A stretch of DNA of 64,000 nucleotides from FEN-1219 sp039933105 (GTDB taxonomy: Bacteria; Pseudomonadota; Gammaproteobacteria; Steroidobacterales; Rariloculaceae). The position numbers and the translations under genes were made by a program. Below the pieces are notes generated by a model. That model did not search any database. It was given only the letters and a program-made list of their open reading frames with translations, and was not told the DNA's origin. The stretch is taken from assembly GCA_039933105.1 (NCBI GenBank), contig JBDTOT010000005.1:69219-133218 (forward strand), read 5' to 3'. This document shows, in pieces, positions 33,458-41,665 of this stretch. The first letter of the stretch is position 1; every line of letters starts with the position of its first letter.

Positions 33458-34206
33458 CGGACGGATTCATTGCAGTGATCCCAGCGCGTTACGCGTCGAC
33501 GCGCCTGCCCGGCAAGCCGCTGAAAGACATCGCAGGCAAGCCGATGATCCAGTGGGTATACGAACAGGTGGCGCAGAGCGGCGCGGCGGAGGTGTTCGTG
33601 GCCACCGACGACGAACGCATCGCTGCCGCGTGCCGCGATTTCGGCGCGCCGGTCGAGATGACGTCCCCGGAACACGCGAGCGGCACGGATCGCGTCGCGG
33701 AGCTCGCTCACCGTTTCGGCTGGCCGGACGAGCAGATCGTCGTGAACGTTCAGGGCGACGAGCCGCTCATTTCTCCGTTGTGCATCGCGCAGACCGCGCG
33801 TCTCCTCGGTTGGCACCCCGAGGCGACAATCGCAACGTTGACGACTCCACTCACCGACGCGGCGGAGTTTCGCGACTCGAACTTCGTGAAAGTCGTGATG
33901 GACAAGAACGGCTGGGCGCTGTACTTCAGCCGTGCCCCGATCCCGTGGCCTCGAGACGGCGGCATGCCGATGGTGCGCCGCCACATCGGCCTCTACGCGT
34001 ATCGCGTCGGCGGTCTGAAGGCCATCAGCGCTGCGCCGCCATGCGCGCTGGAGGAAACGGAACAGCTCGAGCAGCTGCGCGCGTTGTGGCTCGGGTTTAG
34101 GATCATCGTCGCGGATGCGGTCGAGCCGTCGTCGCCGGCCGTCGATACGGAGCAGGATCTCGCGAAGATACGCAGCTACCTCGAGCGGGCGCGTCCACGC
34201 CGCTGA
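33454..34206 (+). CDS. kdsB: 3-deoxy-manno-octulosonate cytidylyltransferase KdsB
   Basis: A 250-residue cytoplasmic enzyme that activates Kdo as CMP-Kdo for LPS core synthesis. The nucleotide-binding N-terminus reads VIPARYASTRLPGKPL. VNVQGDEPLI carries the metal-binding Asp, and YFSRAPIPWPRD and RHIGLYAYR are family motifs. I set the start at the GTG at 33454, which overlaps the lpxK stop; the longer open frame upstream is a shadow of lpxK. Length matches the family. Confidence 0.96.
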   Translation: MTDGFIAVIPARYASTRLPGKPLKDIAGKPMIQWVYEQVAQSGAAEVFVATDDERIAAACRDFGAPVEMTSPEHASGTDRVAELAHRFGWPDEQIVVNVQGDEPLISPLCIAQTARLLGWHPEATIATLTTPLTDAAEFRDSNFVKVVMDKNGWALYFSRAPIPWPRDGGMPMVRRHIGLYAYRVGGLKAISAAPPCALEETEQLEQLRALWLGFRIIVADAVEPSSPAVDTEQDLAKIRSYLERARPRR

Positions 34207-34214
34207 GAGCACCG

Positions 34215-34772
34215 GTGAAAGACCTCCTCGCCAAGGTAAAAAGAGTGATCGGCAGAGCCGAGCCGGCGAGGGTGCCCGCGCGGCGAGTGCTGTTCGTCTG
34301 CATGGGCAATATCTGCCGCTCGCCGACAGCCGAGGGGGTGTTTCGCAAATTGCTCGCGGAGCGTGCAGCCGAACTCGACGTGCTCGTCGATTCCGCCGGC
34401 ACGCACGCATTCCACGCGGGTCACTCGCCTGACCCGCGCGCCGTTCGTGCCGCAGAGCGGCGCGGCGTCGATCTCACGGCGTTGCGCGCCCGGACGGTCG
34501 CCGATCGGGACTTCGAACACTTCGAGCTCGTGCTCGCGATGGATCAGCTGAACCGGCACACGTTGCTCGAACGATCGCCGCCGCAGTATCACGAACGAAT
34601 TCGCCTGTTCCTCGAGTTTGCGCCTCAGCTCGGCCGTCTCGACGTGCCGGATCCGTACTACGGCGGCAGCACGGGCTTCGAGTACGTGCTGGACCTCGTC
34701 GAGGAAGCCGGGGTCGGGCTGATCGAGCACCTAAAAAACACGCCGTCGCCACCGCCGCCGAATCGCGAGTAG
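34215..34772 (+). CDS. Low molecular weight protein-tyrosine phosphatase
   Basis: A 185-residue phosphatase. The catalytic P-loop CMGNICRS has Cys29 and Arg35, and the general acid Asp lies in DVPDPYYGG near the C-terminus. The first 22 residues are an extra basic arm compared with the usual 155-residue enzymes. The position after kdsB is conserved in Pseudomonas-type genomes, where murB and rne follow; here murB is absent. Such enzymes often oppose tyrosine kinases of polysaccharide export, but no such kinase is visible. GTG start. Confidence 0.92.
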   Translation: MKDLLAKVKRVIGRAEPARVPARRVLFVCMGNICRSPTAEGVFRKLLAERAAELDVLVDSAGTHAFHAGHSPDPRAVRAAERRGVDLTALRARTVADRDFEHFELVLAMDQLNRHTLLERSPPQYHERIRLFLEFAPQLGRLDVPDPYYGGSTGFEYVLDLVEEAGVGLIEHLKNTPSPPPPNRE

Positions 34773-34800
34773 CGACTCGACCACGACGTCGCGCGGAGAT

Positions 34801-36231
34801 TCAGCTGTTACGGGCGGCGTGCCGGCGAATGGTTTCCGCGACGCAACAGGTGAGCCGCCGCGCCGTCGGGATGTGCAGGAATTCGTTGGGCCCGTGTGCG
34901 TTCGACTCAGGGCCGAGCACACCGGTGATCAGAAACTGCGCGTCGGGGAAGCGTTCGCCGAGCATGGCCATGAACGGAATCGTGCCGCCTTCGCCCAAGT
35001 AGCCCGGCGGTGCGCCGAAATAGGCTTGCGACGATTCCGTAAGCGCCGTCTCGAGCCACGGCGCGAGCGCTGGCGCATTCCAACCAGCGTTGGCTTCTGC
35101 CTGCTCGAAGCGCACGTCGGCTCCGTACGGCGGATCTTCCGTCAGCAGCTTGATCAGTCGCTGTTTAGCACGCTCGGCATTTACGCCGGGCGGCAGACGA
35201 ACGCTGACGCGCACGGCTGTGCTCGGCCGCAGCACATTGCCCGCCAACCCGAGATCGGGCAGGCCTGCCGCACCCGTGATTGCTAGCTGCGGTCGCCAGC
35301 TACGATTCAGAACCATCTGCAGCGGGTCTGAAGTGACGGGTTGCATCTTGCCGAGCCACGGGTAGTGGTCCCACATGGCTGCGCCGAGCGTGCCGACCAT
35401 CGCGCGTGCCTGCTCGACGCGTTGTTCGGGAATTTCAGCATGCAGCCAGTCGGGAAGGATCTCGCCGGTGGCTTCGTCCTCTAGCCGACTGAGCAGCATC
35501 CGGATGATTCGAAAACTCGAGGGCACGATGCCGCTCGCGTCGCCGGAGTGCACACCTTCGCGCAGCACACCAACGTGCAGGTTGCCGATGAGCATGCCGC
35601 GCAACGACGTCGTGCACCACAGCCGGGTGTAGTCGGCAGCGCCCGAGTCCAGGCACACGACGAGCGAAGGCGTGCCGACGCGTTCGCGCAGGTGCTCGAT
35701 GTAGTGCGGCAGGTCGCCGCTGCCGCTTTCCTCGCAACCCTCGATGATGACGACGCAGCGAGCGTGTGGAATGTTCTGGTCTTGCAGCACTTTGAGTGCC
35801 GTAAGCGCGGCGAACGTCGAATACCCGTCGTCGGCACCGCCGCGACCATACAGCCGGTCGCCGCGCAGCACGGGTTGCCACGCACCCAAGCCTTCGCTCC
35901 AGCCCGTCATGGCCGGCTGCTTGTCCATGTGACCGTACAGCAGCACGGTGTCGTCGACCTGTCCGGCCACCTCGATGAACAGCAAAGGAGTGCGGCCCCG
36001 GTGTTGCAGTACTTCGAGCTGCATGCCCGTGATGTTCTGCGTGCGGCACCACGCCACGATCAGATCCATCGCGCGCCGCATGTGACCCGCTCGTTCCCAG
36101 TCCGGATCGAACGCCGGCGACTGATTCGGAATGCGGATGTAGTCCGTCAGCGTCGGTACGATCGACGCGGCGAACGACTGCTCGACGAGCGAGGCGGCAC
36201 GGAGGGCGTCGATGGCGCGCTGTTCGGCCAT
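34801..36231 (-). CDS. M20 family metallopeptidase
   Basis: A 476-residue zinc peptidase of the M20 family (dipeptidase/ArgE/DapE relatives). The metal site is visible: His101 in LLYGHMDKQP, the bridging Asp in YGRGGADDGYS and the Glu pair in IEGCEESGSGD. A later Asp lies in VVCLDSGA, and the last His in a C-terminal segment with NAHGPNEFLHI. A dimerisation domain fills the middle. It lacks a signal peptide and should act on small peptides in the cytosol. It is 12 bp downstream of rne and transcribed with it or from its own promoter. Confidence 0.9.
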   Translation of the reverse strand: MAEQRAIDALRAASLVEQSFAASIVPTLTDYIRIPNQSPAFDPDWERAGHMRRAMDLIVAWCRTQNITGMQLEVLQHRGRTPLLFIEVAGQVDDTVLLYGHMDKQPAMTGWSEGLGAWQPVLRGDRLYGRGGADDGYSTFAALTALKVLQDQNIPHARCVVIIEGCEESGSGDLPHYIEHLRERVGTPSLVVCLDSGAADYTRLWCTTSLRGMLIGNLHVGVLREGVHSGDASGIVPSSFRIIRMLLSRLEDEATGEILPDWLHAEIPEQRVEQARAMVGTLGAAMWDHYPWLGKMQPVTSDPLQMVLNRSWRPQLAITGAAGLPDLGLAGNVLRPSTAVRVSVRLPPGVNAERAKQRLIKLLTEDPPYGADVRFEQAEANAGWNAPALAPWLETALTESSQAYFGAPPGYLGEGGTIPFMAMLGERFPDAQFLITGVLGPESNAHGPNEFLHIPTARRLTCCVAETIRRHAARNS

Positions 36232-36243
36232 CGACGCGTGCCG

Positions 36244-38901
36244 TTAATTCGGTCCGCGTTCGTCGGTATGGGTCGCTGCGGGAGCGCTGTCGCCACCGTT
36301 TGCGGGTGCCGACGGCGGTGCAGACCGTTCCACCGGTTCAGGCCTGAAGGCCGGTTCCGGCGGCGGCGACCAATCGTTGCTCGGAGTTTGCCTCTCGAAC
36401 TGCTCCGCGAGCGGCTGCGCTTCGCGTGGTGCCTCTGCGCGCGGCGCCTCGAAGTGTTGCTCGCGTGGCGGAGCTTCGAACTCGTGCGCGTGGTCGTGAC
36501 CGTGATCGTGCGTATGCTCCGCGTCAGCGGGTCTCGACGCCTGCGCGTCCGCGTGCTCGCGTTCCGCCGGGGGGCTGCCGCCGCCTTGGCCGCCGTCATT
36601 GCGTTGCTGACCTTGTGCGTCCTGGCGCTGGCGATCACCGCCGCCGCCCCCGCCCCCGCCGCGCCCGCGTCGGCTACGTGAGCGACGACTGCGGCCGCCG
36701 CCCTCGCCACCGGCCTGCGTCTGGCCCGGGCCTTGTGGTTGCCCATTACCTTGGCCTTGGCCTGCACCCGGACCGGCACCTTGACCCGAACCCGGGCCTT
36801 GACCTTGACCGTGGCTAGCACCTTGCCCTTGTGCCGGGCCTTGCGCCGCTGCTTGATCTGGGCCGCGCTGTGGGCGCTGCTGTTGCCCGTCGCCGCCGTG
36901 CGGTCGTTGGTTACGGCCGCGGTTGCGATCCCGATCACCACGGTCGCCGCGATCACCGCCACCACGGTCGCCGCGATCACCGCCACCACGGTCGCCGCGA
37001 TCACCGCCACCACGGTCGCCACGATCACCACGGTCGTTGCGGTCCCGCCCATGGCGGTCACGGCCTCGATCGCGGCGCGGTTCTCCATGACCACCGCGAT
37101 CGCGGTCCCGGTGCCCTTGACGGCGACGCGGCTCACCGCTGTCATTGCTTTGCGGCGGAGGCGTTGGCGCTGCGGGCGCGGGCGATAGCCAGCCGAACAA
37201 TATCGTCCACAACGACCGCCGCGGTGCGGCAGCCTTCGGTGCTTGCTCGACGACTGGCGCCGGCGGAGGCGTGGGTGGCGTCGGCACCGGCGTGGCCGGC
37301 ACGATGTTCGAGACTGCGGCTTCCTCCGCGGTTTTCGGCTGTCGCTTGATGTCTTCGTATGCGACGCTGGGATCGGGCTTCGGCTGCACGAGCTTGTAGC
37401 TGGTGCTGGCATTCTCGGGCAGCTGAATCTCGTCGTCGCGCACGCGGCGCAGCAGGTAGTTCGGCGTCTCGAGATCCGGGTTTCCAATGATTACGACCGC
37501 AACGCTGTTGCCGTCCTGCAGCGTCTGCACCCAATCGCGCTTCTCGTTCAACACGTAGTTCGCGACGTCCATCGGCAACTGGCAGATGACCTTGGCCGTG
37601 CGCTCCTTGCGCGCTTCCTCGCCGACGAGGCGTAGCACGGCGAGCGCCAGAGACTCGACGCCGCGGACGTTGCCGGCACCGCTGCAGCGCGGGCATACCG
37701 ACTGCGTCGATTCTTCGAGCGAAGGGCGCAGGCGTTGCCGCGACATCTCGAGCAAGCCGAAGCGCGAGAGTTTGCCGATCTGAATTCGCGCGCGATCATG
37801 GTGCACCGCGGCGCGCAGCCGTTCCTCGACCTCGCGCTGGTTGCGTTGCGGGCCCATGTCGATGAAGTCGACGACCACGAGACCGCCCAAATCGCGAATT
37901 CGCAGCTGGCGAGCGACTTCATCAGCCGCTTCGAGGTTCGTGTTGAGTGCCGTCTCTTCGATGTCGTCGCCCTTCGTCGAGCGGGCAGAGTTGACGTCGA
38001 CGGCAGTCAAGGCTTCGGTGCGGTCGATGACGATGCTGCCGCCCGACGGCAGCTGCACCTTGTGGTTGTAGGCCGATTCGATCTGGCTCTCGATCTGATA
38101 CCGCGTGAATAGCGGCACCGGGTCTTCATAGAGCTTCAGCTTCTTGATGTTCTGCGGGAGCACGCGTTCCATGAACTCCACGGCTTCCTGATAGACGTCC
38201 GGGTTGTCGATCAGGATTTCGCCGATGTCGTTCGAGAAGTAGTCGCGCAGCGCGCGCACGATGGCGTTGCCTTCCTGGTAAATCAGGAACGGCGAAGGGC
38301 GCGTGACGACGACTTGCTTGATCGCTTCCCATACACGAAGCAGGTAGTCGAGGTCCCACTTGAGCTCTTCGGTGCCGCGGCCGATGCCGGCCGTGCGGAC
38401 GATACAGCCCATGCCATCCGGGACTTGGAGGTCCTCCAGCGATTGGCGCACGGAGTCGCGCTCTTCGCCCTGGATGCGGCGGGACACTCCGCCGGCGCCG
38501 GGGTTGTTCGGCATGAGCACGATGAACCGGCCCGCCAGGCTGATGAAAGTGGTCAGGGCCGCGCCCTTGGTGCCACGTTCGTCTTTCTCGACCTGAACGA
38601 CGATTTCCTGACCTTCGCGTAAGACCTCGCGGATCTGGACGCGGTCGCCGGAGTCAGGCTGTTTTACAAAGTACTCGTTCGAGACTTCTTTGAGCGGCAG
38701 GAAACCGTGGCGTTGGACGCCGTAATCGACAAAGCACGCTTCGAGACTCGGTTCTACCCGAGTGATGCGGCCTTTGTAGATGTTCGATTTGCGTTGTTCT
38801 CGTGAAGGGGTCTCGACGTCGAGGTCATAGAGCTTTTGGCCATCCACCATGGCCACGCGCAACTCTTCCCGTTGAGTTGCGTTCACCAACATGCGTTTCA
38901 T
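36244..38901 (-). CDS. rne: Ribonuclease E
   Basis: An 885-residue endoribonuclease. It starts MKRMLVNATQREELRVAMVD, almost as in E. coli Rne. The S1 domain follows (residues 35-130), then the RNase H-like and DNase I-like parts; IDRTEALTAVDVNSA and VVVDFIDMG hold the magnesium Asp residues. The zinc link CPRCSGAG lies near residue 404. After residue 520 the protein is low-complexity: Pro-rich, then RG/DR repeats (GGGDRGDR units), a Gln/Gly-rich run and a His/Glu/Ala-rich tail. This disordered half would scaffold the degradosome and bind RNA. Divergent from rluC across a 343-bp gap. Confidence 0.95.
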   Translation of the reverse strand: MKRMLVNATQREELRVAMVDGQKLYDLDVETPSREQRKSNIYKGRITRVEPSLEACFVDYGVQRHGFLPLKEVSNEYFVKQPDSGDRVQIREVLREGQEIVVQVEKDERGTKGAALTTFISLAGRFIVLMPNNPGAGGVSRRIQGEERDSVRQSLEDLQVPDGMGCIVRTAGIGRGTEELKWDLDYLLRVWEAIKQVVVTRPSPFLIYQEGNAIVRALRDYFSNDIGEILIDNPDVYQEAVEFMERVLPQNIKKLKLYEDPVPLFTRYQIESQIESAYNHKVQLPSGGSIVIDRTEALTAVDVNSARSTKGDDIEETALNTNLEAADEVARQLRIRDLGGLVVVDFIDMGPQRNQREVEERLRAAVHHDRARIQIGKLSRFGLLEMSRQRLRPSLEESTQSVCPRCSGAGNVRGVESLALAVLRLVGEEARKERTAKVICQLPMDVANYVLNEKRDWVQTLQDGNSVAVVIIGNPDLETPNYLLRRVRDDEIQLPENASTSYKLVQPKPDPSVAYEDIKRQPKTAEEAAVSNIVPATPVPTPPTPPPAPVVEQAPKAAAPRRSLWTILFGWLSPAPAAPTPPPQSNDSGEPRRRQGHRDRDRGGHGEPRRDRGRDRHGRDRNDRGDRGDRGGGDRGDRGGGDRGDRGGGDRGDRGDRDRNRGRNQRPHGGDGQQQRPQRGPDQAAAQGPAQGQGASHGQGQGPGSGQGAGPGAGQGQGNGQPQGPGQTQAGGEGGGRSRRSRSRRGRGGGGGGGGDRQRQDAQGQQRNDGGQGGGSPPAEREHADAQASRPADAEHTHDHGHDHAHEFEAPPREQHFEAPRAEAPREAQPLAEQFERQTPSNDWSPPPEPAFRPEPVERSAPPSAPANGGDSAPAATHTDERGPN
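36941..37020. repeat. 24-bp tandem repeat inside rne
   Basis: Three near-identical 24-bp units start at 36941, 36965 and 36989, and a partial one follows. They encode repeated GGGDRGDR on the minus strand. It is a coding tandem repeat, prone to length change. Confidence 0.85.
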
Positions 38902-39244
38902 AAGTCCTCAGTGCAAACGAGGCGTGCACGGAGAGTCGGTGTGCTATCTGCGTGGGGGTGCGACCGGCAGGGCTGCCAGCGGCGTAGGCGAATGGAAGCA
39001 GCGGCGTTGCTCGATCCGTGAATCGACTTCGGTCGTTTTGTTCGCTACGGAGAGCCATCGCCTTACGCAGATTGCGGTTCCGAGTCCGGTCCGCCAACAA
39101 GTGATGTTTCCTAACGCTGGCAGCTCGCCTTGATGAGCTACCGCCAGAATAAGGTTTCGGGAGCGTCCGGTATTGTCGACCGCGTTAACCGCATCCCGCA
39201 TCGGTACTATAACATAGGAGTGTGGGTGCTCAATTCGTACGCCT
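38902..39244. other. Intergenic region between rne and rluC
   Basis: 343 bp without a gene. It holds the long leader expected for rne on the minus strand; in E. coli the rne leader folds and mediates autoregulation. On the plus strand it holds a promoter for rluC. I found no convincing minus-strand promoter hexamers for rne and no small ORF with coding character. Confidence 0.5.
39185..39213 (+). promoter_or_regulatory. Candidate sigma70 promoter of rluC
   Basis: TTAACC (39185-39190) lies 17 bp before TATAAC (39208-39213), a 5/6 match to the -10 consensus. The transcript would begin near 39220, about 25 nt before the TTG start. Confidence 0.5.
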
Positions 39245-40252
39245 TTGAATCCTCCGCAAAAACCCCCCTCATCGCCGCCCGATAAGCCGAAGGCTCGGCA
39301 GCAGGAGATCGACGCTGACACCGCAGGTCAGCGCCTCGACAACTATTTGCTCGGTGCGCTGAAGGGGGTGCCGCGGAGCCACGTCTATCGGCTGATTCGC
39401 TCGGGCCAGGTGCGCGTCAATTCCGGGCGCGTGAACCCCAAGCACCGGCTGCAGGCCGGTGACATGGTTCGAGTGCCCCCGGTCGTCTCAAAGCCTGTCA
39501 CGCCGCCGTCCGCTGCCCCCGATACGCTAGCTTGGCTGGAGGATCGCGTGATTTTCGAGGATTCGCGGATCCTCGTGATCGACAAGCCCTCGGGCCTCGC
39601 CGTCCACGGCGGCAGCAGCGTGAGCTTGGGCTGTATCGAAGCATTGCGCGTGCTTCGCCCCACGGCCAAGGATCTCGAACTCGCGCACCGGCTGGACCGC
39701 GGGACGTCGGGCGTGCTGTTGATCGCAAAACGGCGCAGTGCTTTGCGGGTCCTGCACGAGCTGCTACGTGAGGGTCGCGTCGACAAACAGTATCTGGCGC
39801 TAGTGAGGGGCCGTTGGCCCGAGGCTACGATCGAGGTCGATGCGCCGCTTCTGACGCGGCGCGTGAGCGGCGAAGCGCGGGTCAAGGTGGACCCTTCCGG
39901 CAAGCCGGCCCAGAGCACGTTTCGGGTGCTCGAGCGTTACGGTAAGACGGCGTCGCTGCTCGAAGTCGCGATCGCGACGGGTCGCACGCACCAGATTCGA
40001 GTGCACGCGAACCACGTGGGCCACCCTGTGGCCGGGGACGATCGGTACGGAGACGACGACTTCAACACCTACCTCAAGACCTTCGGCCTGCAACGGATCT
40101 TTCTGCATGCCCACTCGGTCGCTTTCGAATGGCCGGAGACGGGCGAGCCGTTTTCGGCGAGCGTGCCCCTGCCGCAGGATCTGCGTGCGGCGCTGACCGC
40201 GCTCGAGGTCAAGAATCAGACGGCCCCAGGGGATCGACGCCGAGCTCCCTGA
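39245..40252 (+). CDS. rluC: 23S rRNA pseudouridine synthase RluC
   Basis: A 335-residue RNA-modifying enzyme that makes pseudouridines at 955, 2504 and 2580 of 23S rRNA. An S4 RNA-binding domain occupies residues 20-85 (GQRLDNYLLGALKGVPRSHVYRLI). The catalytic domain has HRLDRGTSGVLL, with the catalytic Asp near residue 151, then TGRTHQIRVH. The TTG at 39245 is the only usual start: an in-frame TAG at 39215-39217 blocks anything longer. RluC commonly stands divergent from rne, as it does here. Confidence 0.92.
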   Translation: MNPPQKPPSSPPDKPKARQQEIDADTAGQRLDNYLLGALKGVPRSHVYRLIRSGQVRVNSGRVNPKHRLQAGDMVRVPPVVSKPVTPPSAAPDTLAWLEDRVIFEDSRILVIDKPSGLAVHGGSSVSLGCIEALRVLRPTAKDLELAHRLDRGTSGVLLIAKRRSALRVLHELLREGRVDKQYLALVRGRWPEATIEVDAPLLTRRVSGEARVKVDPSGKPAQSTFRVLERYGKTASLLEVAIATGRTHQIRVHANHVGHPVAGDDRYGDDDFNTYLKTFGLQRIFLHAHSVAFEWPETGEPFSASVPLPQDLRAALTALEVKNQTAPGDRRRAP

Positions 40253-40817
40253 GCGCGCGCGCGAGCCAGATCAGCGGCAGGCCGATGAGTGCGGTCGGGT
40301 CGCTCGAGTCGATGCGCTCGAACAGCGCCACCCCAAGCCCCTCGGCTTTGAAGCTGCCGGCGCAGTCCAAAGGTTGCTCGCGCTGCACGTAGCGTTCGAG
40401 CGCCGCGGTCTCGAGCTTGGAGAAGCGGACTTCGGTCCGATCGACATGCTCGCGCGTCGCGCCCGTTCGCGTGTCGATCACGGCGACGGCCGTGTCGAAG
40501 GTCACCGTCTTCCCCTGACATGCCTCGAGCTGCCGTACGGCCGCGGCCTGGTGGCCGGGCTTGCGGAGCAGCTGGCCGCCGAGCGAGGCGACCTGATCGG
40601 AGCCGATCACGACGGCGTCTGGGGTATCGATGCTGCGCGCCTTTGCCAGGGCCAGGCGGGCGGCCATCGCGGCCGGCGCCTCGCCCTCGATGGCCAATTC
40701 GGGGGTATCCGGGGACCTGGCTTCGAAGGGCAAGCCCAGCCGAAACAACAACTCGCGGCGGTACCGGGAGGTCGAGGCGAGGATCAGCAGGCGGGAACGT
40801 AATACAGCGTGGCTCAC
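40209..40817 (-). CDS. Maf family nucleotide pyrophosphatase (YceF type)
   Basis: A 202-residue Maf protein, a house-cleaning pyrophosphatase; the YceF branch prefers 7-methyl-GTP. Motifs are LILASTSRYRRELLFRLGL at the N-terminus, VVIGSDQVA with the catalytic Asp, and DCAGSFKAEGLG. GTG start. The 3' end runs into the rluC 3' end on the other strand (44-bp convergent overlap). It is divergent from yceD with only 56 bp between. Confidence 0.92.
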   Translation of the reverse strand: MSHAVLRSRLLILASTSRYRRELLFRLGLPFEARSPDTPELAIEGEAPAAMAARLALAKARSIDTPDAVVIGSDQVASLGGQLLRKPGHQAAAVRQLEACQGKTVTFDTAVAVIDTRTGATREHVDRTEVRFSKLETAALERYVQREQPLDCAGSFKAEGLGVALFERIDSSDPTALIGLPLIWLARALRELGVDPLGPSDS

Positions 40818-40835
40818 GTGGCGTAACTTGCGGTT

Positions 40836-40864
40836 TTGACGTCAGAAACCCGGTCACATATCAT
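40836..40864 (+). promoter_or_regulatory. Sigma70 promoter of the yceD-rpmF-plsX-fabH operon
   Basis: TTGACG (40836-40841) stands exactly 17 bp before TATCAT (40859-40864). Both match consensus in five of six positions. The -10 ends 9 nt before the yceD ATG, so the message should begin within a few bases of the start codon, with no room for a ribosome-binding site. Confidence 0.65.
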
Positions 40865-40873
40865 GCGCCGCCT

Positions 40874-41377
40874 ATGTCGGGCTCGCTGCACGATTGGTAC
40901 AGTCAGCGCGATCTGGAATCGCTCGCCGAGCGCGAACGTGTGCTCAGCGGCGAACTTCAGCTCAGCAAGCTAACGCGATTGGTCGGCATGTTGAATTCGG
41001 ACGCCGGCAGTGTAAGAGCGTCGCTGAAGTTTGGCCAACGACGCGGTGGCGTGCGGGAAGTGGAGCTTACGTATACGGCGACCGTAGAGCCTAAGTGCCA
41101 GCGATGTCTCGAGCCGTTTTGTTACGAGTTCGCAGATCGCGTAAACCTGGTGCTGGTAGAGGCTGGCTCGAAGCTGGACGCGGTTCCGGAAGGGTACGAG
41201 CCCTTCGAGCTTTCGGATGGCCGGTTGTTGCCGGCCGAGCTGATCGAGGACGAGCTGATCGTTTCGATGCCATTGGCACCGAAGCACGGGCGCCTCGAAG
41301 ACTGTGGTAGCGTGGCGCGCAATCTGATCGCGGCGACCGATGTGTCGGACGCGGCAACAGGGGCCGCCGAGCAGTAG
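40874..41377 (+). CDS. yceD: YceD family (DUF177) protein
   Basis: A 167-residue protein of the DUF177/YceD family, which always precedes rpmF and is linked to 23S rRNA accumulation. It has the CQRC motif followed by the FELSDGRLLPAELIEDELIVSMPLAPKH block, typical of the family and including the conserved C-terminal Cys. The ATG at 40874 follows a strong promoter with almost no leader. rpmF begins 23 bp after its stop. Confidence 0.9.
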   Translation: MSGSLHDWYSQRDLESLAERERVLSGELQLSKLTRLVGMLNSDAGSVRASLKFGQRRGGVREVELTYTATVEPKCQRCLEPFCYEFADRVNLVLVEAGSKLDAVPEGYEPFELSDGRLLPAELIEDELIVSMPLAPKHGRLEDCGSVARNLIAATDVSDAATGAAEQ

Positions 41378-41400
41378 GATTCTTTTCGAGGAGTATCGAA

Positions 41401-41592
41401 ATGGCAGTTCAGAAGAGCCGCAAGACGCCGTCCCGGCGTGACATGCGCCGCGCGCACGATAAGTTGACCGGCCCGACCTTGTCCACGGACGCCACGACGG
41501 GTGTGACGCATCGCCGCCACCATGTGACGGCCGACGGGTTCTACCGCGGCAAGAAGATTTTCGAAGTTCCGCAAGAAACCGAGCAAGAGTAG
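41401..41592 (+). CDS. rpmF: 50S ribosomal protein L32
   Basis: A 63-residue ribosomal protein. It begins MAVQKSRKTPSRRDMRRAHD and has the family segment THRRHHVTADGFYRGKK. The zinc-ligand cysteines of some L32 forms are absent, so this is the zinc-free type. A GAGGAG ribosome site lies upstream. Position between yceD and plsX is standard and couples ribosome and fatty-acid synthesis genes. Confidence 0.97.
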   Translation: MAVQKSRKTPSRRDMRRAHDKLTGPTLSTDATTGVTHRRHHVTADGFYRGKKIFEVPQETEQE

Positions 41593-41665
41593 GTCGTTCG
41601 GCCTCCGTGCCGCGAGCCACAGCTCCTCCGGTCTCCCTTAAACCGGACCCTGATTCCAGCCGCCG

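Noticed and set aside
36941..37020. Possible CRISPR-like direct repeats
   Set aside because: Units are contiguous, without spacers, and code for GGGDRGDR in RNase E.
36831..37349. Plus-strand ORF with His/Arg/Gly repeats
   Set aside because: Antisense reading of the rne tandem repeat; no start signal.
36147..37487. Minus-strand ORF of 446 codons overlapping rne
   Set aside because: A different frame of the low-complexity rne 3' half; it also overlaps the M20 gene.
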